From an uncultured Faecalibacterium sp. (GTDB lineage: Bacteria > Bacillota > Clostridia > Oscillospirales > Ruminococcaceae), in assembly GCA_934525405.1 (NCBI GenBank), contig CAKSZF010000092.1, forward strand, positions 1 through 5,737: 5,737 nucleotides of DNA, read 5' to 3'. Position 1 is the stretch's first letter; each line of letters starts with the position of its first letter. The notes beneath the pieces were generated by a model, which searched no databases, had not been told where the DNA came from, and was given only the letters and a program-made list of their open reading frames with translations. Below are positions 1 through 5,698 of the stretch, in pieces. A program made the position numbers and the translations under genes.

Positions 1-63
1 AAGGGTGCTGACCCGGTGCAACTCCGGGACCAACGGTATAGTCCGGATGCAAGAAACGGCAGG
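1..63 (+). promoter_or_regulatory. FMN riboswitch (RFN element), 3' half only
   Basis: This is the 3' part of an FMN-sensing aptamer; the 5' half lies left of the window. The hairpin CCCGG-TGCAACT-CCGGG (12-28) matches the conserved P5 arm. It is followed by the highly conserved stretch ACGGTATAGTCCGGATG (33-49), which contains P6 (CGG 34-36 pairing with CCG 43-45), and then by AAGAAACGGCAGG, which should form the 3' strand of the closing P1 helix. RFN elements bind FMN and control riboflavin synthesis or uptake genes. Here an intrinsic terminator and then ribU follow, so FMN binding should lower ribU expression. The 3' boundary is approximate. Confidence 0.93.
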
Positions 64-77
64 CAAATTGCGTCTGT

Positions 78-118
78 GCGCCCTGTTGCAGTTTTTTGGT
101 TGCAGCAGGGCGCTTTTT
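78..118 (+). terminator. Riboswitch-controlled intrinsic terminator (attenuator) before ribU
   Basis: The arms GCGCCCTGTTGCAG (78-91) and TTGCAGCAGGGCGC (100-113) pair over 14 bp with two G-U wobbles around an 8-nt loop. TTTTT (114-118) follows directly. It lies between the FMN aptamer and ribU, 86 nt before the ribU start, as expected for the expression platform of a transcription-attenuating riboswitch. A possible antiterminator is visible: 57-63 (CGGCAGG, in the expected P1 3' strand) can pair with 82-88 (CCTGTTG) over 7 bp including two wobbles, which would break the 5' arm of the terminator. Confidence 0.9.
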
Positions 119-204
119 GGTTTGTCTTTCCGGTTCGATCCAGCGCGAAAAGGGCTTTCCGAACAAATTTGAACGGGGCGTATCCCCCGGGGAGGACAAC
201 TACC

Positions 205-804
205 ATGAAAAAGAATACCACCCACAACCTGACCGTTGCCGCCATGCTCAGCGCGGTCGCCTTTATCCTGATGTTCATCGAGTTCCCGCTGCCGATGCTC
301 ATTCCGTCCTTCGTCAAGATGGATTTCTCCGACCTGCCCGCCCTGCTGGGTGCCTTTGCACTGGGCCCGGTGTATGGCGTGGTCATCAGCTTTATGAAGA
401 ACCTGCTGCACATCATCATCAAGGGCACCTCCACTGCCTGCGTGGGCGAGCTGTGCAACTTTATGCTGGGCGCGGTGTTCTCTGCTGTGGCGGGCTTTGT
501 CTACAAGCGCCACAAGAGCCGCAAGACCGCTATTCTGGGTGCCATCGCCGGTGCTGCCGCCATGGCCGTGTTCAGCGTGCCCTCCAACTACTTCATCACC
601 TACCCGGCCTATGTGCAGTTCTACCACATGCCGCTGGAAGCTATTCTGGGCATGTATCAGGCTATCCTGCCCTCTGCCGACAGTCTGATCAAGTGCCTTG
701 TGATCTTTAATATGCCCTTCACGCTGGTCAAAGGTCTGCTGGACGCCGTGTTGTGCCTGCTGATCTATAAGCCCCTGTCTCCCATCCTGCACGGCCGCAA
801 GTAA
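205..804 (+). CDS. ribU: Riboflavin ECF transporter substrate-binding protein RibU
   Basis: This is the S component of an energy-coupling factor transporter. It is a membrane protein that captures riboflavin and works with a shared EcfT/EcfA/EcfA' module, which is not in the window. The 199-residue length and about six hydrophobic segments fit the family. An AxxxA motif in the first helix (A13, A17) is the usual contact with EcfT. Family-type motifs follow: KMDFSDLPALLG (38-49), GPVYGVVISFMKNLL (54-68) and GELCNFMLG (81-89). The start at 205 is chosen because GGGGAGGA (189-196) lies 8 nt upstream. The frame is open back to position 16, but that stretch is riboswitch and terminator and would not be translated. 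The upstream FMN riboswitch independently supports the flavin substrate. No riboflavin biosynthesis genes are visible here. Confidence 0.94.
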   Translation: MKKNTTHNLTVAAMLSAVAFILMFIEFPLPMLIPSFVKMDFSDLPALLGAFALGPVYGVVISFMKNLLHIIIKGTSTACVGELCNFMLGAVFSAVAGFVYKRHKSRKTAILGAIAGAAAMAVFSVPSNYFITYPAYVQFYHMPLEAILGMYQAILPSADSLIKCLVIFNMPFTLVKGLLDAVLCLLIYKPLSPILHGRK

Positions 805-817
805 GCTGCTGAAATAA

Positions 818-855
818 CAGAGAGCCGGAAAGTCCGCGGACTTTCCGGCTCTCTG
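818..855. terminator. Perfect 38-nt palindromic hairpin, probable bidirectional terminator
   Basis: The 19-nt arms are exact inverted repeats (from CAGAGAGCCGGAAAGTCCG) with no unpaired bases apart from the turn. It lies between the convergent stop codons of ribU (ends 804) and the MATE gene (ends 871). The tails are only moderately T-rich: GAATTTAT on the + side and TTATTTC on the - side. The position between converging genes is the main argument that it stops both transcripts. Its central 24 nt (825-848) recur almost identically at 3442-3465. Confidence 0.82.
825..848. repeat. Copy 1 of a 24-nt self-complementary repeat core
   Basis: The core runs from CCGGAAAGTCCGC into its own complement. 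It matches 3442-3465 at 23 of 24 positions; the only difference is G at 838 against A at 3455. The flanking stem bases differ between the two hairpins (AGAG here, GCAAGC-type there), so the similarity ends abruptly at the core. Confidence 0.8.
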
Positions 856-870
856 AATTTATAAGAAACT

Positions 871-2289
871 TTACGCCAGCGCGCCCTTATCCAGCCATTT
901 GCCCCGCGCCATGCGCAGCAAAAACAGTGCGCCGCGGGTGCAAAGCTCGGCGCACATGGCCACCCATACGCCCACCAGCCCAAAGCGGGGAGCCAGTAGG
1001 ACCGCCAAGGTCAGCCGCACGCCCCACATACTGACAAGGTTCAGGATAAAGCAGCCAGTGCTGTCGCCCGCGCCCTGCATGGAGCCGCTGGCTACGATGC
1101 TTGCCCCGAACATCGGCTCGGCAAAGGCTTCAATGCGCAGCACCCGCGCACCTAGCGCAATGACGGCGGCGTCGGCGGTGAAGATACCCATCAGCTGCGG
1201 GGCAAACACATACAGCCCCACACCGGTAAGCGCCATGATGCCCATGCCCATGGCGGTGCACAGCCACGCAAAGCGCTTTGCCATGTCCCGGCGGTTCGCG
1301 CCCACAGCCTGTCCCACCAGCGCAAGGGCGGCGTCCTGAATGCCGTAGCCCGCCATGTAGCACAGGCTCTCGGCGCTGACGCCCAGACTGTTGGCGGCAA
1401 TGGCGGTAGTGCCCAGCCCGGACACGATGCGCACCAGCAGCACCTGTGCCGAGGACAGGGCGGCGCGCTCTGCCGCCAGCGGTGCGCCCACCTTCCACAC
1501 GTTATGCAGGCAGGCGCGGGTAATGCGCCACGAGCCGGGCTTGCGGATGCACAGCGGGCCGTCCCGCAGCAGCAGAACGCCCAGCGCCAGCGTGCCGCCC
1601 ACTGCGTTGGCAAGGGCTGTGCCCAGCGCCGCGCCCGGCACGCCCCAGCCCAGACCCCAGACCGTGAGGTTTTGACCGAACACAGTCATTTCCCGGGTGG
1701 GGTTGATGAGGAAAAAGTTGAAGATGATGTCCAGTACGCAGGTGAAGATGCTGATGAGGCCCGGGGTAAGCGCATCACCCGTAGAGCGCAGCATGGCGGC
1801 GTAGGTGCCCATGGCCATGATGAAGGGCAGGGAAGCCGACCAAATGGCAAAATAGGCCGAAGCGTTTGCCCGCAGTGCCGTGTCTGCGCCCAGCCACCCG
1901 GGCAGAAACCGGCTGATGCCCACGCCAAAGGCTGCTGCGGCAAGCCCCACCGCCAGATTGAACAGCATGGACTGCCGCAAAACGCCCCGGGCATCCTGCT
2001 GGCGGTCTGCGCCCAGATACTGCGCCACCTGAATGGAAAACGCCATGCACAGCCCGGCCAGCATCCCGTGCAGCAGCCATGTGCTGGAACTGACGATGCC
2101 GATGGAAGCTGTGGCGGCGGCGCCGATATGCCCCACCATGGCTGCATCGATGTACTCCATGGCGGTGACTACGATTTGCTGTAAAATGGAAGGGATGCTC
2201 AGCGTCAGCGCCACCTGTGCGGTGTGGCGCAGCGGCACCTGCTCGCCCTGCCGCATCCGGGCAGAGAGCTGCTCAAGGGTAATGGACAT
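871..2289 (-). CDS. MATE family efflux transporter
   Basis: This is a multi-drug and toxic-compound extrusion protein: an inner-membrane antiporter that exports organic cations or other compounds using a Na+ or H+ gradient. At 472 residues it has the family's normal size and twelve-helix, two-lobe layout. The N lobe begins with LTLSIPSILQQIV (29-41) and AMVGHIGAAATASIGI (50-65), and contains RSTGDALTP (168-176). A linker follows GLGWGVPGAALGT (212-224). The C lobe repeats the pattern with a matching SGSMQGAGDST (401-411). The start at 2289 is supported by AGGAGG (2299-2294), only 4 nt away but strong. The gene is monocistronic, with a near-consensus promoter and a palindromic terminator. The substrate cannot be told from sequence; neither metabolic neighbour is an obvious partner. 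DinF/NorM-like naming is possible, but I would not go beyond the family. Confidence 0.93.
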   Translation of the reverse strand: MSITLEQLSARMRQGEQVPLRHTAQVALTLSIPSILQQIVVTAMEYIDAAMVGHIGAAATASIGIVSSSTWLLHGMLAGLCMAFSIQVAQYLGADRQQDARGVLRQSMLFNLAVGLAAAAFGVGISRFLPGWLGADTALRANASAYFAIWSASLPFIMAMGTYAAMLRSTGDALTPGLISIFTCVLDIIFNFFLINPTREMTVFGQNLTVWGLGWGVPGAALGTALANAVGGTLALGVLLLRDGPLCIRKPGSWRITRACLHNVWKVGAPLAAERAALSSAQVLLVRIVSGLGTTAIAANSLGVSAESLCYMAGYGIQDAALALVGQAVGANRRDMAKRFAWLCTAMGMGIMALTGVGLYVFAPQLMGIFTADAAVIALGARVLRIEAFAEPMFGASIVASGSMQGAGDSTGCFILNLVSMWGVRLTLAVLLAPRFGLVGVWVAMCAELCTRGALFLLRMARGKWLDKGALA

Positions 2290-2323
2290 GGGACCTCCTG
2301 CGTTGTGGGTGAAAATGACAGAC

Positions 2324-2336
2324 TAATACATTATTA
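2324..2336. repeat. 13-bp palindrome over the MATE promoter -10 box (candidate operator)
   Basis: TAATA-CAT-TATTA is a perfect 5-bp inverted repeat with a 3-nt centre. It overlaps the first four bases of the -10 hexamer (2333-2338) and the expected transcription start of the MATE gene. A repressor bound here would block the promoter, as is common for drug efflux genes. It is also AT-rich, so a chance palindrome around a -10 box is quite possible. No regulator gene is adjacent. Confidence 0.35.
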
Positions 2337-2361
2337 TAGAGAGCCGCAGAAGAAAAGTCAA
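2333..2361 (-). promoter_or_regulatory. Sigma-A-type promoter of the MATE gene
   Basis: Read on the - strand, the -35 box is TTGACT (2361-2356) and the -10 box is TATAAT (2338-2333), separated by exactly 17 nt. The -10 is a full consensus match and the -35 matches 5 of 6. The expected start near 2326 gives a leader of roughly 37 nt before the ATG at 2289, including the AGGAGG ribosome site. Confidence 0.85.
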
Positions 2362-2386
2362 TCCATAGCGAATTTTGCCGCCGGGA

Positions 2387-2415
2387 TTGATTTTTGGTCT
2401 AGGGCGTGATACACT
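2387..2415 (+). promoter_or_regulatory. Extended -10 promoter of the MraY-like gene
   Basis: TTGATT (2387-2392) and TACACT (2410-2415) are 17 nt apart. A TG dinucleotide (2407-2408) one base before the -10 makes an extended -10 element that compensates for the weaker hexamers, each 4 of 6. The expected start is near 2422, about 33 nt before the ATG at 2455. It is divergent from the MATE promoter, with about 25 nt between the two -35 boxes. Confidence 0.68.
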
Positions 2416-2454
2416 CAAAAAGGACTATACAGAAAGAAAGAGGAATGTTATCTT

Positions 2455-3408
2455 ATGATCCAAATGCTGACCTCTGTCATTGGGCAGCGGGGCGTGGATG
2501 CCATGGCATTTTTGCTGGCGTTCGCCCTGACCGCTCTGACGGATTCCATTTTCCGCGATAAACTGCCCCACGACCACGGCCGCGCCTTTGCGGTGAACGG
2601 CGAGCTTTCCAAGGGCAAGACGCGAGGCTCCGGACTGATCTTTGTGCTGTGTATCGCACTGGTGTCGCTGGCATTTTTGCCCTTCACCACCGAGTATGTG
2701 GTGTACAATGTGCTGCTGATCGCTTCCATGCTCTCCGGCTATCTGGACGATGCCGCCGAGACCGCTTGGAACGAGTACAAAAAGGGCATCATTGATTTTG
2801 TCATTGCGGTGCTGGCGGGCGTTACCTACCTGAACTTCAACGGCTGCGGGGTGCACTTTTTACAGTGGAGCTTCACCCTGCCCTATGCCGTGTACCTGCT
2901 GCTCATCGTCATCCTCATCTGGGCAAGCATCAACGTGGTCAACTGCACTGACGGTGTGGACGGCCTTTCCGCCAGTCTGGCAGTGGTGACCATCGGCACC
3001 TATCTGCTGGCCTATAAGACCGAGTTGGGCACCTACGCCACCGCCGGTGTGGTGTTCATCGGTGCGCTGCTGGCTTACCTGTGGCTCAATGCCAAGCCCT
3101 CCAGCCTGCTGATGGGCGATGCCGGCAGCCGCGCTATGGGCTTTTTCATCGCCATGCTGTCGCTGAAGTGCGGCCACCCGTTTGCCTTCCTGCTGGCGGC
3201 CATCGTGTTTATCGCAGACGGCAGCTTGGGCATTCTGAAGATCAGCCTGAAGCGGTTTCTGCACATCTGGATTTTGAAAAACACACTGACCCCTCTCCAC
3301 GACCATGTGCGCAAGCGCAAGGGCTGGAGCGATGAGCAGGTGGTAGCCCGCTGGCTCATTCTGCAGTGTGTGGCCTCGGCTCTGCTGCTGCTCCTTGTGC
3401 GGGGCTGA
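2455..3408 (+). CDS. MraY-like phospho-N-acetylmuramoyl-pentapeptide transferase family protein (glycosyltransferase 4 family)
   Basis: This is a polytopic membrane enzyme of the polyprenyl-phosphate N-acetylhexosamine-1-phosphate transferase superfamily. MraY members move phospho-MurNAc-pentapeptide from UDP to undecaprenyl phosphate (lipid I). The 317 residues are slightly short for MraY. Motifs in order are: DD at 98-99 in SGYLDDA; NCTDGVDGL (163-171), close to the family N-x-TDG-x-DGL; LWLN (209-212) and MGDAGS (220-225) with the catalytic-type Asp222; and PLHDHVRKRKGW (280-291) where MraY has P-I-HHH...KGW. Residues 292-300 (SDEQVVARW) also resemble the MraY tail. Oddities are KTRGSG (55-60) in place of TPTMGG, no lysine just after the DD pair, and Asp283 replacing the middle His. 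AAAGAGGA (2437-2444) lies 10 nt before the start. No cell-wall genes are adjacent, so it may be a second MraY or may act on another sugar nucleotide. Confidence 0.82.
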   Translation: MIQMLTSVIGQRGVDAMAFLLAFALTALTDSIFRDKLPHDHGRAFAVNGELSKGKTRGSGLIFVLCIALVSLAFLPFTTEYVVYNVLLIASMLSGYLDDAAETAWNEYKKGIIDFVIAVLAGVTYLNFNGCGVHFLQWSFTLPYAVYLLLIVILIWASINVVNCTDGVDGLSASLAVVTIGTYLLAYKTELGTYATAGVVFIGALLAYLWLNAKPSSLLMGDAGSRAMGFFIAMLSLKCGHPFAFLLAAIVFIADGSLGILKISLKRFLHIWILKNTLTPLHDHVRKRKGWSDEQVVARWLILQCVASALLLLLVRG

Positions 3409-3435
3409 TGCCCACCGCACCTCTCCTGTGAAAAT

Positions 3436-3471
3436 GCAAGCCCGGAAAGTCCGCAGACTTTCCGGGCTTGC
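3436..3471. terminator. Bidirectional terminator between the MraY-like gene and folD
   Basis: The 18-nt arms (outer part GCAAGCCCGGAAAGTCCG) pair throughout except for one C/A position next to the turn (3452/3455), which becomes a G-U wobble when read on the - strand. The - side tail is ATTTTC (3435-3430), giving a T-tract for the fau-fchA-folD transcript. The + side tail TCTATCTTA is weaker. It lies between the convergent stops at 3408 and 3492 and shares its core with the hairpin at 818-855. Confidence 0.85.
3442..3465. repeat. Copy 2 of the 24-nt self-complementary repeat core
   Basis: It is identical to 825-848 except for A at 3455 in place of G at 838. Like copy 1 it forms the inner part of a terminator hairpin at a convergent gene junction, here with different outer stem bases (GCAAGC/GCTTGC). 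Confidence 0.8.
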
Positions 3472-3491
3472 TCTATCTTAAAATAATTTTC

Positions 3492-4352
3492 TCAGCATTC
3501 CACCCCGGCCCTTTTGCACGCCGCCTGCACCACGTGGCCTACCAGCACCGAGGTGGTCACGGTGCCCACGCCGCCGGGCACGGGGGTGATGGCGTCCACC
3601 ACCGGCTCTGCGGCGGCAAACTGCACGTCACCGCAGAGTTTGCCCTCCTCGTTCACATGGATGCCCACGTCCACAACGGTCTGCCCGGCGCGCAGGCAGT
3701 CTGCGCCCACAGCCGCCATCTTGCCCATGGCGACCACCACGATGTCGGCCTGCCTGCACACTTCCGGCAGGTTCTGGGTGCGGGAGTTGCACAGGGTGAC
3801 GGTGGCGTTCTCCCGGTCCAGCATTATGGCGGCGGGCTTGCCCACCACAAGGCTGCGCCCTACCACAACGGCACGCTTGCCGGAAAGGGGAACATTATAA
3901 TATTTCAGAATTTCCATGCACGCCTGCGCGGTGCAGGGGGCATAGCCCAAATCGGTGTTCGTGAACACCCCGGCCAGAGAACCGTCCGTGATGCCGTCAA
4001 TGTCCTTTTCCAGGCGCAGAGCGGCGCGGACGGTGCGGTCATTGAACTGCTTGGGCAGGGGACGGAACAGCAGACAGCCGTGGATGCCATCGTCGGTGTT
4101 CACCTCGTCCAGTACCCGAAGCAGCTGCTCCTGTGTGGCGTCGGCGGGCAGCACGAACTGCTTGACTGCGACGCCCACCTTACCGCAGCGGGTCATCACG
4201 CCCCGCTCGTAGGAGAGGTCATCCTCCCGCTCGCCCACCCGCACCACGGCCAGCGTGGGGATGATGCCCTTGGCTTTCAGCTGCTCGCAAAGCGCCGCGT
4301 TGCGCTCGTTCATGGCGGCCACCACCGGCGCACCTTTTAAAATCGTTGCCAT
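3492..4352 (-). CDS. folD: Methylenetetrahydrofolate dehydrogenase FolD, variant probably lacking cyclohydrolase activity
   Basis: FolD interconverts 5,10-methylene-THF and 5,10-methenyl-THF with NAD(P), and usually also hydrolyses the latter to 10-formyl-THF. The 286 residues are normal length. Family landmarks are EKDIDG (115-120), APCTAQACMEIL (138-149), the nucleotide-binding GRSLVVGKP (165-173), NATVTLCNSRT (182-192) and the signature TPVPGGVGTVT (256-266). The catalytic region is unusual. In VGEREDDLSYERGVMTRC (39-56) the tyrosine (Y48) is kept, but the position of the essential lysine (K56 in the human enzyme) is Val52. In CLLFRPLP (93-100) the conserved Gln is Phe96. The start at 4352 is preferred because GAGGG (4364-4360) lies 7 nt upstream; an ATG at 4433 in frame would begin inside fchA. 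It is last in the fau-fchA-folD operon, 22 nt after fchA, and ends before a strong terminator. Confidence 0.93.
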   Translation of the reverse strand: MATILKGAPVVAAMNERNAALCEQLKAKGIIPTLAVVRVGEREDDLSYERGVMTRCGKVGVAVKQFVLPADATQEQLLRVLDEVNTDDGIHGCLLFRPLPKQFNDRTVRAALRLEKDIDGITDGSLAGVFTNTDLGYAPCTAQACMEILKYYNVPLSGKRAVVVGRSLVVGKPAAIMLDRENATVTLCNSRTQNLPEVCRQADIVVVAMGKMAAVGADCLRAGQTVVDVGIHVNEEGKLCGDVQFAAAEPVVDAITPVPGGVGTVTTSVLVGHVVQAACKRAGVEC

Positions 4353-4374
4353 ATACTTTCCCTCATTTGTGATG

Positions 4375-5010
4375 TTATTTATTGCGGAGTTTCCCGCTGA
4401 CGGCGGTGAAGGTTTCGTCTGCCCGGGGCACAAACTCTGCCAGCAATGCGTCTGCCCGGGCGTCCAGCGCAGCAGCGCGGGTGCGGTCTGCCATCAGCTT
4501 GGTGTTAATAAACACATTCAGGCTTGCGGCCTGCAAGGCGGCCTTGCACAGCACGGCGGCGCAGCCTGCATCCGACACCGCCAGCACGCTGCCTTTGGCG
4601 GCGTACTGCCCGGCCAGCGCGATGCCCTCGGCGCACTTTTCCATAATTTGCAGCGGCACGGCGCTTGCACCGTCCAGTGCGGTTTCCAGCACAGCAGCCT
4701 TGTGCGCGGCCTGCTCCGGGGTGTCCTTGGGCAGGCCGTAGGCCGCAGCCAGTGGCGCAAAGGCGTCGGCATCGGCCTGTACCAGTGCTTCCAGATCCAG
4801 CCGCAGGGCTTCAGCCCGGGCGTTCAGTGCCTGGATATCCGCTTCCACGGCGGCGTACTTCTTTTTGCCGGTGGTCAGGCAGCCCACCATGCTGCCCAGC
4901 GCCACACCGGCAGCGCCCACCAGAGCGGCAGTGCCGCCGCCGCCCGGTGTGGGCGCTTTGCTGGCAAGCTGTGCCAGAAACTGTGCGCAGCTTAGATCGT
5001 TCATTTCCAT
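4375..5010 (-). CDS. fchA: Methenyltetrahydrofolate cyclohydrolase / cyclodeaminase-family protein (FchA-like)
   Basis: This is a 211-residue protein of the FTCD_C (formiminotransferase-cyclodeaminase C-terminal) family, a mostly helical cytoplasmic fold. Free-standing members are either FchA, which hydrolyses 5,10-methenyl-THF to 10-formyl-THF, or formimino-THF cyclodeaminase. The N-terminal signature APTPGGGGTAALVGAAG (19-35), followed by GSMVG and TTGKKKY (46-52), is the clearest match. The rest is alanine-rich helix, as in the family. ATG at 5010 is chosen because GAGAGGGG (5027-5020) is 9 nt upstream; the ATG two codons later is too far from it. The start overlaps the end of fau by 10 nt, implying translational coupling. 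Placement next to a FolD without its cyclohydrolase lysine, and no histidine-degradation genes in view, favour the cyclohydrolase role. Confidence 0.87.
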   Translation of the reverse strand: MEMNDLSCAQFLAQLASKAPTPGGGGTAALVGAAGVALGSMVGCLTTGKKKYAAVEADIQALNARAEALRLDLEALVQADADAFAPLAAAYGLPKDTPEQAAHKAAVLETALDGASAVPLQIMEKCAEGIALAGQYAAKGSVLAVSDAGCAAVLCKAALQAASLNVFINTKLMADRTRAAALDARADALLAEFVPRADETFTAVSGKLRNK

Positions 5011-5573
5011 GTGTAGATACCCCTCTCTGTTACAAAGGCGTCCAGCCGCTGGTCGTGCGCGTCCACGGCGGCGCGGGGGACGCGCTGAACTTCCAATGCA
5101 ATGCCGATCTTCACCGCCCGGGTGCAGCGGGGCAGGTAGCGGTCGTAGTAGCCCTTGCCCATGCCCACCCGGCGGCAGTCTGCGTCAAAGGCGGTGCAGG
5201 GCACCAGCACCAGATCCAGCTGCTCCGGCTGCAAAAGGGTGGAGCGCTCCGACACCGGCGTGCGGATGCCGTACTGTCCCACCGCCCAGCCGTCCGCGCC
5301 CGGAACGGCTGCGGTAAGGGAAAAGCCTTCGCCGCACACCGGGTAGGCTACCGTTTTACCCTGCCGTGCGGCCTCGGCAGCCACGGCGGCAAGGTCGGCT
5401 TCGCCCCCAAAGGCTGCGTAGAGCAAAAGGGTGCGGGCGGTGCGGTAGGCGTCCAGTTCCAGCACCCGGCGGCACAGTGCTGCGTTGGCAGCGGCGCGCT
5501 GCGGCGCATCCAGCGCTTTGCGGGCGGCACGGCCTGCGGTACGCTGCGCCTGTTTTTCCTCGGCAATGGTCAT
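5001..5573 (-). CDS. fau: 5-formyltetrahydrofolate cyclo-ligase (methenyl-THF synthetase)
   Basis: The enzyme uses ATP to convert 5-formyl-THF (folinate) into 5,10-methenyl-THF, returning an inhibitory or storage folate to the active pool. The 190 residues are typical. Visible motifs are the basic N-terminal helix (R11, R15, R18, K19), YPVCGEGFSL (77-86), the phosphate-loop-like segment LVPCTAFDADCRRVGMGKGYYDRYLP (starting at 123, with the family G-x-G-K/G-GYYDR at 137-145), and the C-terminal AHDQRLDAFVTERGIY (172-187). ATG at 5573 is the start because GAGGTG (5585-5580) lies 6 nt before it. A GTG three codons upstream (5582) falls within that ribosome site. It is the first gene of the operon; its last codons overlap the fchA start and its 3' end carries the fchA ribosome site. 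Confidence 0.93.
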   Translation of the reverse strand: MTIAEEKQAQRTAGRAARKALDAPQRAAANAALCRRVLELDAYRTARTLLLYAAFGGEADLAAVAAEAARQGKTVAYPVCGEGFSLTAAVPGADGWAVGQYGIRTPVSERSTLLQPEQLDLVLVPCTAFDADCRRVGMGKGYYDRYLPRCTRAVKIGIALEVQRVPRAAVDAHDQRLDAFVTERGIYTWK

Positions 5574-5649
5574 ACAAAACACCTCGCTTCACCTGTGGTG
5601 GAAGAAACTTGAAAAATATACAAAATCGACAGCGCATTTTTATACAAAC

Positions 5650-5678
5650 ATAATAAACACTTCAGACAAAAAAAGCAA
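5650..5678 (-). promoter_or_regulatory. Candidate promoter of the fau-fchA-folD operon
   Basis: Read on the - strand, TTGCTT (5678-5673) and TATTAT (5655-5650) are 17 nt apart. The -10 matches 5 of 6 but the -35 only 3 of 6. The predicted leader is about 70 nt. TATAAA at 5643-5638 is an alternative -10 with a poorer -35 (TTGTCT at 19 nt). The 164 bp right of fau is clearly AT-richer than the genes. Confidence 0.5.
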
Positions 5679-5680
5679 GC

Positions 5681-5694
5681 CTTTTGGCGAAAAG
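5681..5694. repeat. Short inverted repeat between divergent promoters
   Basis: CTTTT-GGCG-AAAAG is a 5-bp inverted repeat with a 4-nt centre. It sits between the -35 boxes of the leftward and rightward promoters, where a shared regulator could bind. Its small size makes chance likely. Confidence 0.25.
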
Positions 5695-5698
5695 AGGA

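Noticed and set aside
16..204. Open frame extending ribU upstream to position 16
   Set aside because: It crosses the riboswitch and terminator hairpin and has no ribosome site; the ATG at 205 has a strong GGGGAGGA and begins exactly where RibU homology begins.
1504..2184. 226-codon + strand open frame inside the MATE gene region
   Set aside because: It lies opposite a full-length, motif-complete MATE transporter, has no plausible start signal and has low-complexity composition.
825..3465. Interpreting the paired 24-nt repeats as transposon ends or a CRISPR-like array
   Set aside because: There are only two copies, 2.6 kb apart, each a self-contained palindrome at a convergent gene junction. 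No transposase, spacers or target duplication are visible.
3468..4340. Long + strand open frame (290 codons) opposite folD
   Set aside because: Its composition is His/Gly/Ala-rich with no recognisable domain. It mirrors the codons of folD, which has clear motifs; it is an antisense shadow in GC-rich DNA.
4353..4433. 27-residue N-terminal extension of folD starting inside fchA
   Set aside because: The extension is not family-like and has no ribosome site; ATG 4352 has GAGGG 7 nt upstream and gives the normal FolD length.
5574..5582. GTG start at 5582 for fau
   Set aside because: That GTG is part of the GAGGTG ribosome site serving the ATG at 5573.
4665..5612. Long + strand open frame (315 codons) opposite fchA and fau
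   Set aside because: It is Pro/Arg/Cys-rich without a domain and lies opposite two well-supported genes, so it is a shadow frame.
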